Shown: positions 1 through 7,316, numbered from the stretch's first letter. The stretch: 18,557 bases of DNA from Actinomycetes bacterium (GCA_023387135.1 JAEWIK010000032.1:1-18557); one strand, 5' to 3'. A program made the numbers and translations. Notes: generated by a model from the sequence alone, not told the origin.

Positions 1-725
1 CCCCGATTCCGACTCACTCGTCGACAACGACGCCGATTCCGACTCACTCGTCGACAACGACCCAGACTCAGACTCACTCGTCGAGGCGGACTCCGACTCA
101 CTGGTCGAGAGCGACCCAGATTCCGACTCACTCGTCGACAACGACCCAGACTCAGACTCACTGGTAGACGCCGACTCGGACTCACTCGTCGACAAGGATC
201 CGGACTCCGACTCACTAGCAGAGGCGGACTCCGACTCACTCGTCGAGAGCGACCCCGACTCCGACTCACTCGTCGACAACGACCCAGACTCAGACTCACT
301 CGTCGACAACGACCCAGACTCAGACTCACTCGTCGAGGCCGACTCCGACTCACTGGTCGACAGCGACCCCGACTCCGACTCACTCGTCGACAACGACCCC
401 GACTCGGACTCACTGGTCGAGGCGGACTCCGACTCACTGGTGGACAACGACCCGGACTCGCTCGTCGACGCCGACTCGGACTCACTGGTGGACGCTGATT
501 CGGACTCACTCGTCGAGAGCGATCCCGACTCCGACTCACTCGTCGACAAGGATCCAGACTCGGACTCACTGGTCGAGGCGGACTCCGACTCACTCGTCGA
601 CGCCGACTCCGATTCGCTGGTGGACGCGGACTCCGATTCGCTCGTGGACGCGGACTCCGACTCACTGGTGGAGGCCGACTCGGACTCGCTGGTCGATGCC
701 GACCCCGACTCGCTCGTGGAGGCCG
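1..725 (-). repeat. Tandem 24/30-bp in-frame repeats encoding Ser-x units
   Basis: About 26 tandem units lie inside the serine-rich gene. Each unit is 24 bp (8 residues, of the type TSESESAS) or 30 bp (10 residues, [10 protein letters not shown]) around a shared core reading gactcactcgtcgac on the plus strand. The two lengths are interspersed irregularly. Near the left edge the copies are almost identical; towards 600-1000 they become more degenerate. All lengths are multiples of three, so copy-number changes keep the frame. The array continues past position 1. Confidence 0.9.
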
Positions 726-2142
726 ACTCGCTGGCGGACTCGGATTCCGAGCCGCTGGTGGACGTCGACTCAGATTCGCTGGTGGAGGCGGACTCGGACT
801 CGCTTCCCGACGCGCTGGTCGACAACGAATCAGACTCGCTCGTCGAGAGCGATTCCGACGACGAGGTGGAGAGCGACTCCGAATCGCTGGAACTGGTCGT
901 GGTGGAAGGGTGCTCGGACTCGCTCGCCGAGATGCTCGCCGACTCGCTGGCCGAGATGCTCATCGACTCGCTGTCGGAGACGATCTCGTCGGGGGTCTCG
1001 GGCGCGTTGTTGAAGTAGTAGAAGAGCGAGCTGAGGTTGTAGACGCTCATCCCGCCGGCCGGGATTGCCTGGACGGCGATGATCAGGCCCTCGCCCGTGG
1101 TCATGTAGCCGGCGTAGAGCGTGTCGCCGATGTACATGGGATGGGCGACGAAGTGGGCCTTGACGCCGTTGATCGTGATGCTCGTCGCGTCCAGCACCGC
1201 CGCGAAGTTGTCGGAGGTGATCCTGCCGTCCGAGGTGGTGATGGCGGTCTTGTAGGTGACCTTCGTCCCGTTGTAGGTGCCGCCGCCCTCACCGCCGTAG
1301 GAGGCCTGTCCGGCGCCGGTGTTCGACAGGCTGCTGTCGGCGCCGCCGCCGTAGGAGATCGACGCGTTGGTCAGCCCCTCGTCTGAGTACTTGGGGATCT
1401 CGGTGGCCTTCGCGGTACGCAGCAGGGACGCGGTCAGCGACTGGCTGGTCGACTGGCTCTGCGACAGCGACGCGCTGGCCGACTGCGAACCGCTGACGGA
1501 CGCCGAGGCGCTGACGGATTCTGACGCACTGGCTGACTCGGAGGCGCTGAGCGACTCCGAGGAACTGATCGACTCCGACGCGCCGGCAGACTCCGACGCC
1601 GACGCGCTGTCCGATGCGGAACCGCCGATCGACTCCGACGACGACTCCCCTTCCGACTCCGACCCGCCCGGCGAGTCCGACGACGACGGCTCCTCGGACT
1701 CCTGGCCGGCGGCCGATTCCGAGCCGGCCGTGGATTCGGGAGCCGCCTGGCTCGCGGACTCGGACGCCGCGGCTTCGTCCCTACCGGCCGAGGTCGACTC
1801 GGCAGCGGCTTCGCTCGCGGTGGCAGGCGCGGCCAGTTCCTTGTCGGTCGCCGCGGCGGGCTTCTGCGTCTCCGATTCGGGAGCCGCCTTCTGGGACTCG
1901 GACTCTCTCGCCGGCTCGGCCTTCTGCGACGCCGACTCACTCGCAGGTGCGGCCTTCTGCGACTCCGCCTCGTGCGTCTTGTGCGCCTTGTGGTGATGAC
2001 CTCTCGACGGCGAAGTCGACTCCGAGGTCGACTCGCTGCCCGGGGCGTTGCTGCCGGGGGCCAGGACTGTGCTCCCGTCGGTGGCGAGGGTGTGCAGGTT
2101 GGTCGCCGTGACGTCGTAGGAGACGGGGGTGACGTCGGTCAT
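1..2142 (-). CDS. Serine-rich Ser-x repeat protein (SRRP-like), 3' end outside window
   Basis: The frame is open from an ATG at 2142 to the window edge (714 codons, C-terminus missing). A GAAGG ribosome site lies 7 bases before the ATG, and an in-frame stop at 2182-2184 rules out an earlier start. Layout by residue: 1-35 a short non-repetitive head; 36-115 a Ser/Glu/Ala/Lys-rich linker with a His cluster near 49-51; 116-239 a first Ser-x tract; about 241-378 a non-repetitive, Gly/Tyr/Thr-rich, probably folded domain that I do not recognise; 380 onward a second tract in which nearly every other residue is Ser (x = Glu, Thr, Ala, Leu, Gly). This composition and the domain between two Ser tracts resemble serine-rich repeat adhesins, which are normally glycosylated cell-wall proteins. 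However, I see no signal peptide or membrane segment, and any LPXTG anchor would lie outside the window. It begins 10 bases after the RsbW-like gene ends, so it is probably co-transcribed with the signalling genes. Adhesin function is inference. Confidence 0.85.
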   Translation of the reverse strand, partial: MTDVTPVSYDVTATNLHTLATDGSTVLAPGSNAPGSESTSESTSPSRGHHHKAHKTHEAESQKAAPASESASQKAEPARESESQKAAPESETQKPAAATDKELAAPATASEAAAESTSAGRDEAAASESASQAAPESTAGSESAAGQESEEPSSSDSPGGSESEGESSSESIGGSASDSASASESAGASESISSSESLSASESASASESVSASASVSGSQSASASLSQSQSTSQSLTASLLRTAKATEIPKYSDEGLTNASISYGGGADSSLSNTGAGQASYGGEGGGTYNGTKVTYKTAITTSDGRITSDNFAAVLDATSITINGVKAHFVAHPMYIGDTLYAGYMTTGEGLIIAVQAIPAGGMSVYNLSSLFYYFNNAPETPDEIVSDSESMSISASESASISASESEHPSTTTSSSDSESLSTSSSESLSTSESDSLSTSASGSESESASTSESESTSTSGSESESASESASTSESGSASTSESESASTSESESASTSESESASTSESESASTSESESASTSESESGSLSTSESESGSLSTSESESASTSESESASTSESGSLSTSESESASTSESESGSLSTSESESGSLSTSESESASTSESESGSLSTSESESGSLSTSESESGSLSTSESESASASESESGSLSTSESESASTSESESGSLSTSESESGSLSTSESESASTSESESGSLSTSESESASLSTSESESG

Positions 2143-2152
2143 GATCGCGCCT

Positions 2153-2578
2153 TCAGTCCCGTGGGAGCTGGCCGAGCCGCCTCACCATGTGCCAGTGATT
2201 CGTCTCGTCGACCCGCTCGAACTCGATCTTGTCGAACAGTGCCTCGGCGATGGGGATGCCGCGTCCGCCTTCTTCGTCCTCGCCCGGCATGGCCTTTCCC
2301 CGGTTGGGGGTGAACAGCTGGCCGGTGTCGTCGAGGTCCGCCTCGATGGCGTCGTCGGTCACCCTGATGGTGAACTTCCACTGCACCTCACCCTCGGGGC
2401 GCCCGTACTCGACGACGTTGTTGGCGATCTCGATGATGGCGGTCTCGAAGAGCATGACGTCCATCGGGTCCAGCCAGGGATGGTCGCTCGCTGCCTCACC
2501 GAGCAGCGCGTGGACGGCGTCGAGCTGGTCGGGGACGGCGAACCCCTCCAGCACGTACTCCCGGCCCTTACCAGTCAT
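2153..2578 (-). CDS. RsbW/SpoIIAB-type ATP-binding protein (anti-sigma-like kinase)
   Basis: This is a 141-residue GHKL-fold (HATPase_c_2) protein. The N-box is [15 protein letters not shown] (Glu50, Asn53/54), the G1 box is DLDDTG at 81-86, and the glycine-rich G2 box is GGRGIPI at 104-110. Such proteins phosphorylate the conserved Ser of a STAS partner and, in the classical system, bind a sigma factor when the partner is phosphorylated. The start ATG overlaps the end of the STAS gene by 11 bases and has a strong GGAGGAGG site 6 bases upstream, so the two are translationally coupled. The serine-rich repeat gene follows after 10 bases. No sigma factor is encoded nearby, so the bound target is unknown; it may act on an unlinked sigma factor or on a different protein. 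Confidence 0.85.
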   Translation of the reverse strand: MTGKGREYVLEGFAVPDQLDAVHALLGEAASDHPWLDPMDVMLFETAIIEIANNVVEYGRPEGEVQWKFTIRVTDDAIEADLDDTGQLFTPNRGKAMPGEDEEGGRGIPIAEALFDKIEFERVDETNHWHMVRRLGQLPRD

Positions 2579-2900
2579 GGAGCGCCTCCTCCACGGTCTC
2601 GTACGGGGACAGGATCCTGTCGAGGTTGGTCAGCTTGAGCACCGCGCGCACCTGTTCGCCGGCGGCGGCGATGCGGAGGTCACCGCCTCGCTGCCGCGCC
2701 GACTTCAGGCCGCCGATCAACGCGCCCAGGCCAGACGAGTCGATGAAGTCGACGCCGTGCAGGTCGATGACCAGCCGGGCCTTCCCTGCGGCCACGAGGT
2801 CGTCGATGCGCGCCTTGAGCGGCGGCGCGGCGATCAGATTGAACTTGCCTTCGGGCGCCAGCACCACATGCGTGCCCTTGTCGACTTCCTCGTAGGTCAT
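2568..2900 (-). CDS. STAS-domain anti-anti-sigma-type protein (RsbV/SpoIIAA-like)
   Basis: This is a 110-residue single STAS domain. The diagnostic phosphoacceptor loop DFIDSSGLGALIGGLK lies at 51-66; Ser55 (first Ser of DSSGLG) aligns with Ser58 of Bacillus SpoIIAA. In the family, the unphosphorylated form sequesters the RsbW-type kinase, the kinase phosphorylates it, and a PP2C phosphatase reactivates it. All three partners are encoded consecutively here (phosphatase, STAS, kinase). An AAGGAG ribosome site precedes the ATG, 22 bases after the phosphatase stop. The 3' end overlaps the kinase gene by 11 bases, which should keep the two products near equal amounts. Confidence 0.88.
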   Translation of the reverse strand: MTYEEVDKGTHVVLAPEGKFNLIAAPPLKARIDDLVAAGKARLVIDLHGVDFIDSSGLGALIGGLKSARQRGGDLRIAAAGEQVRAVLKLTNLDRILSPYETVEEALHDW

Positions 2901-2922
2901 CGGTCTGCTCCTTGTCTGGGGG

Positions 2923-4140
2923 TCAGGTCATCGCCGCCACACGGTCGGTGGTGAGGGTCTGGGACGAGCCGCCCGTCCGCCTGAGCGCGAGGGCTGTCAC
3001 GTCGTCGGTGGCGTCGTGGGTGATCGCGAAGGTGACGATGCGGTCGACGATCTCCCTGCAGCTCAGCGCGGGGTCGAGGAGCGCGTTCAGCCTCGCCTCG
3101 GCGGCGTCGAAGGAGTCGTCGAAGACGTCGAAGACACCGTCGGAGACGACGACCAGGAGTTCGTCCTCGGCCAGGACGTCGCCCGCCTTCTCCCAGCTGT
3201 CCTCGATGGGCATGCCGAGCGGCAGGTATTCCTGGTAGAGCCGTCGGTAGCCGCGCTGCGAGGCGACGACCGCGAGACCGTGGCCCGCGTCCACGTAGTC
3301 GAGGGCGCCGGTGACGGGGTCGAGGCGTCCCACCCACAGCGTGGAGAACCTGCCGTTGGCTTCGAGGTCGTGCCGCGTGGTGGTGGACGTCGACGACACC
3401 GCCCTGCCGACGTCGGTGTAGCGCGAGTGCCCCCGCAGGACCGCCCGCACCTCGGACGCGATCAGCGAGGCAGCGAGCCCCTTGCCCATCACGTCTCCGA
3501 GCACGACCTGCAGCCGCTTGCCACCGCCGTGCGGGTCCTCGACGACGAACCAGTCGAAGTAGTCGCCGCCGGCCTCACGGGCCGGCTGGACGCGGCCCGC
3601 CACCTCGACCCCCGGGATGTCGGGCGCGGACGTGGGCAGCATCAACTGCTGCACCTGCCCGGCGAGCTCCATCTCTTCCTGGACGGCGAGTTCGCGTTCC
3701 AGCAGGCCGCCGAGGTCGGCCAGCATCTCGCGCTGCTGCCTGCCGAGGGTGCGTGGTGAGAGGTCGAGGATGCACAGGGCCCCGACGTTCTGGCCGCTCT
3801 GGCCGCGCACGGGAACTCCTGCGTAGAAGCGCACCTTCAGCGGACCCACGACCTCGGGCGTCTCGGAGAAGCGCTCGTCCTGGCGGAGGTCGCGGACCTC
3901 GAGGATGTCGTCCTGCTGCACCGTGACCCGGCAGATGGAGTCCTCCACCGGCATCTTGCCCCGGGGGAACCCGACGGCGGCGACGGTGAATTGAGAGTCG
4001 TTTCCGATGAGGTTCAGCGCGGCGATCGGTGCCCCGAAGATCGCCTGGGCGAGCCTCACGACACGGTCGTAGCGCTCGACCTGCCCCCCGTGGGCGACGG
4101 CCTCCGCCTCTTGGCGTCCAATGCTCGGGGGCATCTCCAT
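2923..4140 (-). CDS. GAF-PP2C serine phosphatase (RsbU/SpoIIE family)
   Basis: This is a 405-residue cytoplasmic protein. Residues ~20-150 form a GAF sensor domain (CRVTVQQDD near 70; FYAGVPVRGQSGQNVGALCILD at 105-126 in outline). Residues ~150-172 form an amphipathic linker with VQQLMLP, the switch helix typical of SpoIIE/RsbU phosphatases. Residues ~175-388 are a PP2C domain with metal-binding motifs GGDYFDW (Asp193), GDVMGKG (Asp216), DAGHG (284-288), SDGVFD (Asp334) and DDVT (379-382), so it should be active. Its expected substrate is the phosphorylated STAS protein encoded immediately downstream. The GAF domain would sense a small ligand or redox state, which the sequence does not identify. 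It begins 9 bases after the Roadblock gene, with a GAGGTGA ribosome site. Confidence 0.9.
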   Translation of the reverse strand: MEMPPSIGRQEAEAVAHGGQVERYDRVVRLAQAIFGAPIAALNLIGNDSQFTVAAVGFPRGKMPVEDSICRVTVQQDDILEVRDLRQDERFSETPEVVGPLKVRFYAGVPVRGQSGQNVGALCILDLSPRTLGRQQREMLADLGGLLERELAVQEEMELAGQVQQLMLPTSAPDIPGVEVAGRVQPAREAGGDYFDWFVVEDPHGGGKRLQVVLGDVMGKGLAASLIASEVRAVLRGHSRYTDVGRAVSSTSTTTRHDLEANGRFSTLWVGRLDPVTGALDYVDAGHGLAVVASQRGYRRLYQEYLPLGMPIEDSWEKAGDVLAEDELLVVVSDGVFDVFDDSFDAAEARLNALLDPALSCREIVDRIVTFAITHDATDDVTALALRRTGGSSQTLTTDRVAAMT

Positions 4141-4149
4141 TGGGTCACC

Positions 4150-4569
4150 TCACACGGTCAGGCTGTCGAGAATCGGCTCGATCTCAAGAACCGAGCGCCT
4201 GGTCGCCGACCACCCCATCCCCAATGAGGTCTCGTGATTGGTGATGAGCACGACCACCGCTTCCTGGTGATTGGGCAGCACCATCATGAAGTGGATGGTG
4301 TGTCGTGTCGTCATCTGTATTTCGTCAACCAGGCGCTCGCTCGGACGCCCTCGCCGTGCCGAGATCAGGTCCTCGACATGGCGCACCGTCTGGCCCCTGA
4401 ACATCTCCACCGCCGCCGCGGCGACGGCTTCGAGGTACTCGTGCGTGAAGTACGGGACATTGTGGGCGACACCGAGCAGGGCACCCGTACGGAGGTCGGC
4501 AACGCCGCATCCCAGCGCTCCGTCGACCTCGAGAAGAATCGACTCCATGACGTCGTCGAGCTTGCTCAC
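4150..4569 (-). CDS. Roadblock/LC7-domain protein
   Basis: From a GTG start this gives 139 residues beginning MSKLDDVMESI. The pattern GALGCGVADLRTGALLGVA, a following helix, and a central strand HTIHFMMVLPN then AVVVLITN match the Roadblock/LC7 fold, which in bacteria partners small Ras-like GTPases or regulates signalling proteins. I chose GTG at 4569 over a TTG at 4599 because the residues before GTG look non-native and because TACCGT sits 6 bases before the GTG, the layout of a leaderless start; no Shine-Dalgarno is visible for either. It is the first gene of the string with the partner-switching genes. No MglA-like GTPase is encoded in the window. It may set the input of the phosphatase, which is inference. 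Confidence 0.75.
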   Translation of the reverse strand: MSKLDDVMESILLEVDGALGCGVADLRTGALLGVAHNVPYFTHEYLEAVAAAAVEMFRGQTVRHVEDLISARRGRPSERLVDEIQMTTRHTIHFMMVLPNHQEAVVVLITNHETSLGMGWSATRRSVLEIEPILDSLTV

Positions 4570-4575
4570 CGTTTC

Positions 4576-4581
4576 ACGGTA
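4576..4581 (-). promoter_or_regulatory. Candidate leaderless -10 for the Roadblock operon
   Basis: TACCGT (TANNNT form) ends 6 bases before the chosen GTG. A 5-bp dyad, ACCGT-TTC-ACGGT on the plus strand (4568-4580), overlaps both this element and the start codon and could be an operator. No good -35 hexamer is visible. Confidence 0.4.
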
Positions 4582-4612
4582 GCATCGCGAACCCGCCAAA
4601 CGGGCTGTCTCG

Positions 4613-5725
4613 TCAGTATGACATATTCATCGCCGAACGAACTTCGGCGAGCGTGGCCTCCGCGATCTCGTTGGCCTTGGCATTGCCGTCACGCAAAACA
4701 CCTAGTAGATACCCGGGATCGGCGGCGAGTTCGGCACGCTTGGCACGGATCGGGGCGAAGTAGGAATTCACTGCTTCTGTCAGTGCTTTCTTGAGTCCGC
4801 CGCCGCCGCCGTTGCCTATCTCGTCGGCGATCTCCTGTGGACGGCGGCCGGTGCACATCGCGGTCAGCAGCAGGAGATTGGCCACCTCGGGACGGTTCTC
4901 GGGGTCGTAGGTGATGAACCGCTCGGAGTCGGTGACCGCCTTCTTGATGAGCCTCGCCGTCGTGTCGGCGTCCATCCCCAACTCGATGGTGTTGCCCTTC
5001 GACTTGCTCATCTTCGTGCCGTCGAGCCCCAGGATGCTGGGCGCCGCCGACAGCAGGGCCTCGGCCTGCGGGAAGACGGGACGGGACGGGTCGACGCGTC
5101 CGTACCGCTCGTCGAAGCGACGCGCCACCACGCGGGTCTGTTCGAGGTGCGGCAGCTGGTCCTTCCCCACCGGGACGAGGTTGGCCTTGCAGAACAGGAT
5201 GTCGGCGGCCTGGTGCACCGGGTAGGTGAGCAGCAGGCCCGACAGCGGACGGTCGCCGGTCGCCTCGAGCTCCGCCTTCACCGTGGGATTGCGGCGCAGT
5301 TCGGAATCGGTGACCAGCGAGAGGAACGGCAGCAGCAACTGGTTCAGCGCGGGCACCGCCGAGTGGGCGTAGATGATCGTCCTGGCGGGGTCGATGCCGA
5401 TGGCGAGGTAGTCGGCCACCATGCCGAGAGCCCGCTCACGGATCGGCCCTGTGCCGTCCCTGTCGGTGATGACCTGGTAGTCGGCGATCAGGATCAGCGT
5501 CTCAACGCCCGCATCCTGCAGCCTGACGCGGTTCGCCAGCGAACCGAAGTAGTGCCCGAGGTGCAGGTTCCCCGTCGGACGGTCGCCCGTCATGATCCTG
5601 AACTTCGAGGGGTCGACCGCGATGGCTGCCTCGATATCGGCGCTGCGGGCAGCGGTACGGCGCAGCGAGGCGTCCGAGGTCGAACTCGCGAGTTCGTCTC
5701 CGGCGTCGAGGTTTTCGTCGGTCAT
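4613..5725 (-). CDS. trpS: Tryptophan--tRNA ligase
   Basis: This class I aminoacyl-tRNA synthetase charges tRNA-Trp. From ATG 5725 it is 370 residues. The HIGH-type motif is TGNLHLGH at 51-58 and the KMSKS loop is at 238-242; the Trp-site and ATP-site regions (ILIADYQVITDRD, SGLLLTYPVHQAADIL, PVGKDQLPHLE) are intact. The active-site start MTGDRPTGNLHLGH resembles the Streptococcus-type subgroup rather than the IQPSG type of E. coli and Geobacillus. The protein carries a ~43-residue Ser/Ala-rich N-terminal extension before the catalytic fold. An upstream GTG at 5815 would add 30 residues that look non-coding, so I prefer ATG 5725, although its ribosome site (GAAAGACC) is weak. The gene precedes the Roadblock operon by 43 bases. 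Confidence 0.93.
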   Translation of the reverse strand: MTDENLDAGDELASSTSDASLRRTAARSADIEAAIAVDPSKFRIMTGDRPTGNLHLGHYFGSLANRVRLQDAGVETLILIADYQVITDRDGTGPIRERALGMVADYLAIGIDPARTIIYAHSAVPALNQLLLPFLSLVTDSELRRNPTVKAELEATGDRPLSGLLLTYPVHQAADILFCKANLVPVGKDQLPHLEQTRVVARRFDERYGRVDPSRPVFPQAEALLSAAPSILGLDGTKMSKSKGNTIELGMDADTTARLIKKAVTDSERFITYDPENRPEVANLLLLTAMCTGRRPQEIADEIGNGGGGGLKKALTEAVNSYFAPIRAKRAELAADPGYLLGVLRDGNAKANEIAEATLAEVRSAMNMSY

Positions 5726-5774
5726 CGGGATAGGTCTTTCGACGAGGCTGTGGGCTGGTGCTCGACGCTCCCGA

Positions 5775-5789
5775 GGCCGCGACGCGGCC
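5775..5789. other. GC-rich inverted repeat between the PHP gene and trpS
   Basis: GGCCGC-GAC-GCGGCC lies in the ~94-base gap between the PHP stop and the trpS ATG. It could be a weak terminator or a trpS leader hairpin. There is no T-run, and no recognisable T-box leader fits in so short a space. Confidence 0.3.
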
Positions 5790-5819
5790 CAGACGGGACT
5801 GCCGAGCCCTCGCACTTTA

Positions 5820-6656
5820 TCAGCGACGCAGGCGGCGTTCGATCTCGGCGAGGACGGCCGGACGCGTCGTGTTGAGCCCGAGCGGATGGCCCGTCTTCCC
5901 GGTGCCGTGGTAGTCGGACGAGCCCGTCGCGAGGAGGCCGAGCCTGTCGGCGATGCGGCGCAACTCGCGCCTCGCGGCGGGGTCGTGGTCGTGGTGGTCG
6001 ACCTCCACCCCGTCGAGCCCGTGCCGGCTCACGAGATCGGCCAGGCGCCTCTCCGACAGGGCCTGGCGGCTGCCCCGTCCCCAGGGGTGCGCCACCACAG
6101 CCACCCCTCCGGCGGCATGGACGAGGTCGACGGCCCTCGCGAGCGCGGGCGCGTAGCGCGGGACGAAGGCGGGGCCGTCGTCGGCGAGGTACTTGTCGAA
6201 GGCCTCGGCACGGTCGCCGACGTACCCGAGCGCGACCATCGCGTCCGCCACGTGGGGACGGCCTATCGAAGGGCTGCCGCCGCGGGTGCGTTCGAGGGTC
6301 TCCTCGTCGATCGGCATGCCCAGGTCGCGCAGCAGGTCCAGCATCGCCGGCACCCTGCCGCCCCTGCCGCGACGGACCTTCGCCAACTCGGCCTCCAGGG
6401 CAGCGTCGCCGGCCAGCTCGCCGTAGCCGAGCAGGTGGACGCTGACGCCGTCGAGCTGGGTCGAGATCTCGACCCCCGGCACCACCCTGACCCCCGCCGA
6501 CACGCTCTCGGCCGCCGCCTCGCGCAGCCCGTCGAACGTGTCGTGGTCGCTGAGGGAGATCACGTCGAGCCCGGCGGTGGCCGCGGCCCGCACCAGGTGG
6601 GCGGGAGTCTCGGTGCCGTCGGAGACCGAACTATGGGTGTGCAGGTCGATCCGCAT
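5820..6656 (-). CDS. PHP-domain phosphoesterase (RNase AM/YciV-like)
   Basis: This is a 278-residue PHP-family metal-dependent phosphoesterase. Metal ligands are visible in family order: HTH at 6-8 (DLHTHSSVSDG), SDHD at 36-39, Glu63 in GVEIS, His74 in HLLGY, AHPWG at 189-193 and GSSDYHG at 245-251. Family members related to E. coli YciV act as 5'-3' exoribonucleases or nucleoside-3',5'-bisphosphate phosphatases; the exact substrate here is not shown. The reading frame stays open upstream to 7232, but that part is antisense to another gene. ATG 6656 starts the MRIDLHTHS motif typical of the family. TACGCT lies 7 bases before the ATG and there is no Shine-Dalgarno, so the transcript may be leaderless. 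Confidence 0.9.
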   Translation of the reverse strand: MRIDLHTHSSVSDGTETPAHLVRAAATAGLDVISLSDHDTFDGLREAAAESVSAGVRVVPGVEISTQLDGVSVHLLGYGELAGDAALEAELAKVRRGRGGRVPAMLDLLRDLGMPIDEETLERTRGGSPSIGRPHVADAMVALGYVGDRAEAFDKYLADDGPAFVPRYAPALARAVDLVHAAGGVAVVAHPWGRGSRQALSERRLADLVSRHGLDGVEVDHHDHDPAARRELRRIADRLGLLATGSSDYHGTGKTGHPLGLNTTRPAVLAEIERRLRR

Positions 6657-6663
6657 GGAGCCG

Positions 6664-6669
6664 AGCGTA
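6664..6669 (-). promoter_or_regulatory. Candidate leaderless -10 for the PHP gene
   Basis: TACGCT (TANNNT) sits 7 bases before the PHP ATG in the ~90-base divergent region. No convincing -35 is seen. Confidence 0.35.
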
Positions 6670-6716
6670 ACCCCTGCGAGCCTCGCTTTTCGGCCCCCGA
6701 CAAGCACGGACTGGAT

Positions 6717-6722
6717 TATCCT
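6717..6722 (+). promoter_or_regulatory. Candidate -10 for the maltokinase-cap gene
   Basis: TATCCT lies 24 bases before the ATG, with an AAAGGAGAGG ribosome site in between. The spacing suits a short leader. No clear -35 is visible. Confidence 0.3.
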
Positions 6723-6746
6723 GAGGTCGGCCAAAGGAGAGGAACC

Positions 6747-7313
6747 ATGAGCGGCACCGCAGAGATCCACGAAGCAACGTTGACCCCGGGAAAGGTCGAA
6801 CTGCTGGCCGGATGGCTGGGCTCGCAGTCCTGGTTCGCCGGCGACGCGTCCGACCTGGAGAAGGTCGGCTCGTTCAGGTTCGTCGACCCCGATGGCGAGG
6901 TGGGCATCGAGACCCTGCTGATCCGTTCGGCCGGGGTGACCTACCAGGTGCCGTTGACCTACCGCGACGCCCCGCTGGCAGAGGCGGACGGCGCGCTGGT
7001 CGGCACTCTCGAGCACTCCGTGCTCGGCACGCGCTACGTCTACGACGCGGTGTCCGACCCGGTCTACGCGATCGAGGTCTTCAGGGTGATCCACGAGGGT
7101 GACACCGAGGCCGACCTGTCGCGCGGCGAGAAGACCGCGACGGTGCAGGGAAGCGGCATCACGCTGGTGTCGAACGCGGCCACCGAGGTCGTGCGCATCG
7201 TGCGCGTGCTGGACGGCAAGCACATCCCGCACAACATGCCCCTCGGCACGCTCGTCGGGACGTGGACCGAGGACGGCGCCGAGCGCTCGGAGATCCTCGC
7301 CATCCTGCGCTGA
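6747..7313 (+). CDS. Stand-alone maltokinase N-terminal-cap-like protein
   Basis: This is a 188-residue soluble protein. The segments LLAGWLGSQSWFAGD, VGSFRFVDPDGEVGIETLLIRS, YQVPLTYRDAPLA and LVGTLEHSVLGTRYVYDAVSDPVYA match the N-terminal cap domain that precedes the kinase fold in actinobacterial maltokinases (Mak, glycogen/trehalose metabolism). The kinase domain itself is absent and no kinase gene adjoins. Many actinobacteria carry such stand-alone cap-like proteins of unknown role. The start is secured by AAAGGAGAGG just upstream of the ATG. The gene ends 3 bases from the convergent glutamate dehydrogenase stop codon. Family recognition is from memory of the conserved pattern; no function can be stated. 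Confidence 0.8.
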   Translation: MSGTAEIHEATLTPGKVELLAGWLGSQSWFAGDASDLEKVGSFRFVDPDGEVGIETLLIRSAGVTYQVPLTYRDAPLAEADGALVGTLEHSVLGTRYVYDAVSDPVYAIEVFRVIHEGDTEADLSRGEKTATVQGSGITLVSNAATEVVRIVRVLDGKHIPHNMPLGTLVGTWTEDGAERSEILAILR

Positions 7314-7316
7314 CGC

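Noticed and set aside
1-725. CRISPR array
   Set aside because: Repeat periods of 24 and 30 bp are multiples of three with no unique spacers, and the repeats lie inside one open reading frame.
440-1018. Plus-strand Asp-Ser-Leu-Val repeat protein
   Set aside because: It is the mirror frame of the Ser-x repeats. It ends inside the region where the minus strand encodes a balanced folded domain, has no ribosome site, and the minus frame is open for 714 codons with a good start.
1367-1996. Plus-strand Asp/Ser/Ala-rich protein resembling Sdr repeats
   Set aside because: It is the antisense of the first serine tract and has no ribosome site. Its 209-residue frame reads partly into the antisense of the linker region.
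4592-4604. Terminator after trpS (CCCG-CCAAA-CGGG)
   Set aside because: The stem is only 4 bp with no T-run, too weak to call. Read-through from trpS into the Roadblock operon cannot be excluded.
5726-5819. T-box riboswitch ahead of trpS
   Set aside because: The gap is under 100 bases and shows no T-box-like conserved segment; only one short GC hairpin is present.
6657-7232. N-terminal extension of the PHP protein
   Set aside because: The frame is open upstream, but it is antisense to the cap-like gene and the PHP motif starts at ATG 6656.
5592-7313. Single 573-residue plus-strand protein
   Set aside because: The first ~385 residues are antisense to trpS and the PHP gene. The real gene starts at 6747 with AAAGGAGAGG.
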